NCBI GenBank assembly: GCA_019321725.1
Contig: CM033120.1
Coordinates: 11,798,716-11,862,715, forward strand
Direction of reading: 5' to 3'
DNA from: Paulownia fortunei
Taxonomy: Eukaryota; Streptophyta; Magnoliopsida; Lamiales; Paulowniaceae
Length of the DNA: 64,000 nt
Positions 62,831 to 64,000 of the stretch are shown here, piece after piece. The notes below the pieces were generated by a model. That model worked only from the letters and a program-made list of their open reading frames with translations, ran no database searches and was not told the DNA's origin. The position numbers and the translations under genes are program-made. Each line of letters begins with the position of its first letter. The first letter of the stretch is position 1.

Positions 62831-64000
62831 AGTGTCAATTGCAGTGCTGCAACACCTCATACATGATGTGATTAATAGAAATGTTGCAACACCTAGATAC
62901 AAAAATTCCATGCATCAGTTAATAGGACTTCATGCATTTTTGTTTATGTCTCTTTGCCATTATGCATTTAGGATTATCTACATTATTGCCACAAGCTGTT
63001 TAAAATTCAATGAAACATCTTTTGATCTTCACTTAAAAGTAGATGTGCACTGGAATCTTGAAAAATTTCCCATAAGTTGTGCTTAAGAAATTTATGTTTG
63101 ACATGACTGGATGCCTTTGACAGAAAAAAACTACCTATCCATGGGAGTGAAGCTAGTCATATGTAGCATAAACTTATATTTTCTTGAATATGAGAAAGAG
63201 CAAGATCATGTAAAAAAAGCTACCATTTAGATAGAGTGAAAACTACTGACTGGCTAAATCCATCGTGTTTTTGTTTCAATAAATATTCAGAAAATCTAGG
63301 ATTAAGATTCACAGTTCATGGAGTTTGCTGACTGGTGTGGTCTGAAATGTTATAACATTGAGCAAGAACATCTATTGGTTAGACTTCTCATTCTATATAT
63401 TTTGTGTGATTTTGTAATCTTATTTAGGCATATTTTTAGGAACATTTCATATTTGAGTTGGAGCAGTGATTGATGGTTGATTTGATTTGATTTTGTGATA
63501 AAATATTGGATAGTGATCAATCTCCCAACTAACTCCTTTATTTTTGGGCAGTGATATTTGTGGTGTGAAAAACTAAATGAAAAGACAGATCTTTTAGAAA
63601 TTTACCACTTGCATTTATATCTATTTGATACTTATCCCTTCAATTGGGGCAAAAATTAGGGTTTTCATCTCATGGGTTTTAAATGCCACAATATCCCCAT
63701 TTACACCTTAATACATTTTTTTTGTCTCTTACTAAAATATTCTTCGACTTTTTCTCTGCATATTTGCTTTGCTTTAAGTGTTAACTGCAGAACAATGGTG
63801 AGAACAAGAAGTGAGATGCTGGCAGATATGGTGAAGAAGATTCAATGAGAAAGAAGAAGAAAGAAATATCCATATCCTACACCTCTACAAGTTCTTTCTC
63901 CGAGACCAGACTCACCACCATTGCTCCCATGGCTCGCACCTCAGTTCGATGTTGAAGAAAATTAAGATGCTGGAGAAATTTTTGGTGAGCAATCTTCATC
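62831..64000. other. Unassigned 3' end of the window
   Basis: Possibly copia LTR/3' UTR at first, then AT-rich DNA. A short frame starts at ATG 63795 (MVRTRSEMLADMVKKIQ, then TGA), followed by Lys/Arg-rich and Pro-rich codons. It is cut by the window end and too short to assign. Confidence 0.35.

Noticed and set aside
62832..63086. 84-residue open frame after the copia RNase H remnant
   Set aside because: No family motif; probably 3' UTR or LTR sequence of the copia element.

Overview
This is a nuclear genome segment from a flowering plant, most likely a eudicot. It is AT-rich and carries GT-AG introns. Its genes belong to plant-specific families (CASP-like protein, CYP72A P450s, a plant C3HC zinc-finger protein), and its intergenic DNA is full of plant LTR retrotransposons and a Mutator-like element. 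I cannot name the species from the sequence alone.

Layout. Positions 1-3.2 kb are AT-rich intergenic DNA with a tRNA-derived SINE candidate. From 3.2 to 11.3 kb lies a complete seven-exon gene for an IAP-like/ZC3HC1(NIPA)-type C3HC zinc-finger protein of about 968 residues. From 12.9 to 14.8 kb is a complete three-exon gene for the 51-residue RNA polymerase subunit RPB12, with a 50-bp minisatellite in its second intron. From 17.7 to 18.9 kb, on the minus strand, is a three-exon CASP-like (CASPL2A type) membrane protein gene. From 19 to 24.3 kb there is only AT-rich DNA with dispersed MITE-like repeats.

From about 24.4 to 31.4 kb is a large Mutator-like element (MULE). Diverged terminal inverted repeats packed with short GCGC-cored hairpins enclose two genes in the same direction. 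The first is a transposase gene broken by two nonsense changes and three frameshifts. The second is a five-exon plant mobile domain (PMD/MAIN-like) gene with a single nonsense codon. This composite is the most interesting object in the window.

From 31.4 to 38.5 kb is AT-rich repeat DNA. From 38.5 to 53.9 kb lies a tandem array of three CYP72A P450 genes with the same five-exon structure. Only the first is intact. The second has a 13-bp deletion in exon 4 and the third a 2-bp deletion in exon 3, each giving an immediate stop. A chromodomain-type Ty3/gypsy fragment and a minus-strand Ty1/copia LTR-PBS-gag remnant sit between copies 1 and 2. The 5' flanks of the three copies contain the same modules in different orders.

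From 54.5 to 62.8 kb is a nested retrotransposon graveyard: a plus-strand LTR/PBS/gag stub, a minus-strand Tat/Athila-like element with three related LTR stretches, gag and an accessory ORF but no visible pol, and a Ty1/copia RNase H tail. The last 1.2 kb has no recognisable gene.

The three single-copy genes (zinc finger, RPB12, CASPL2A) are unrelated housekeeping or developmental genes. The only functional groupings are the P450 array and the transposase-PMD pair.
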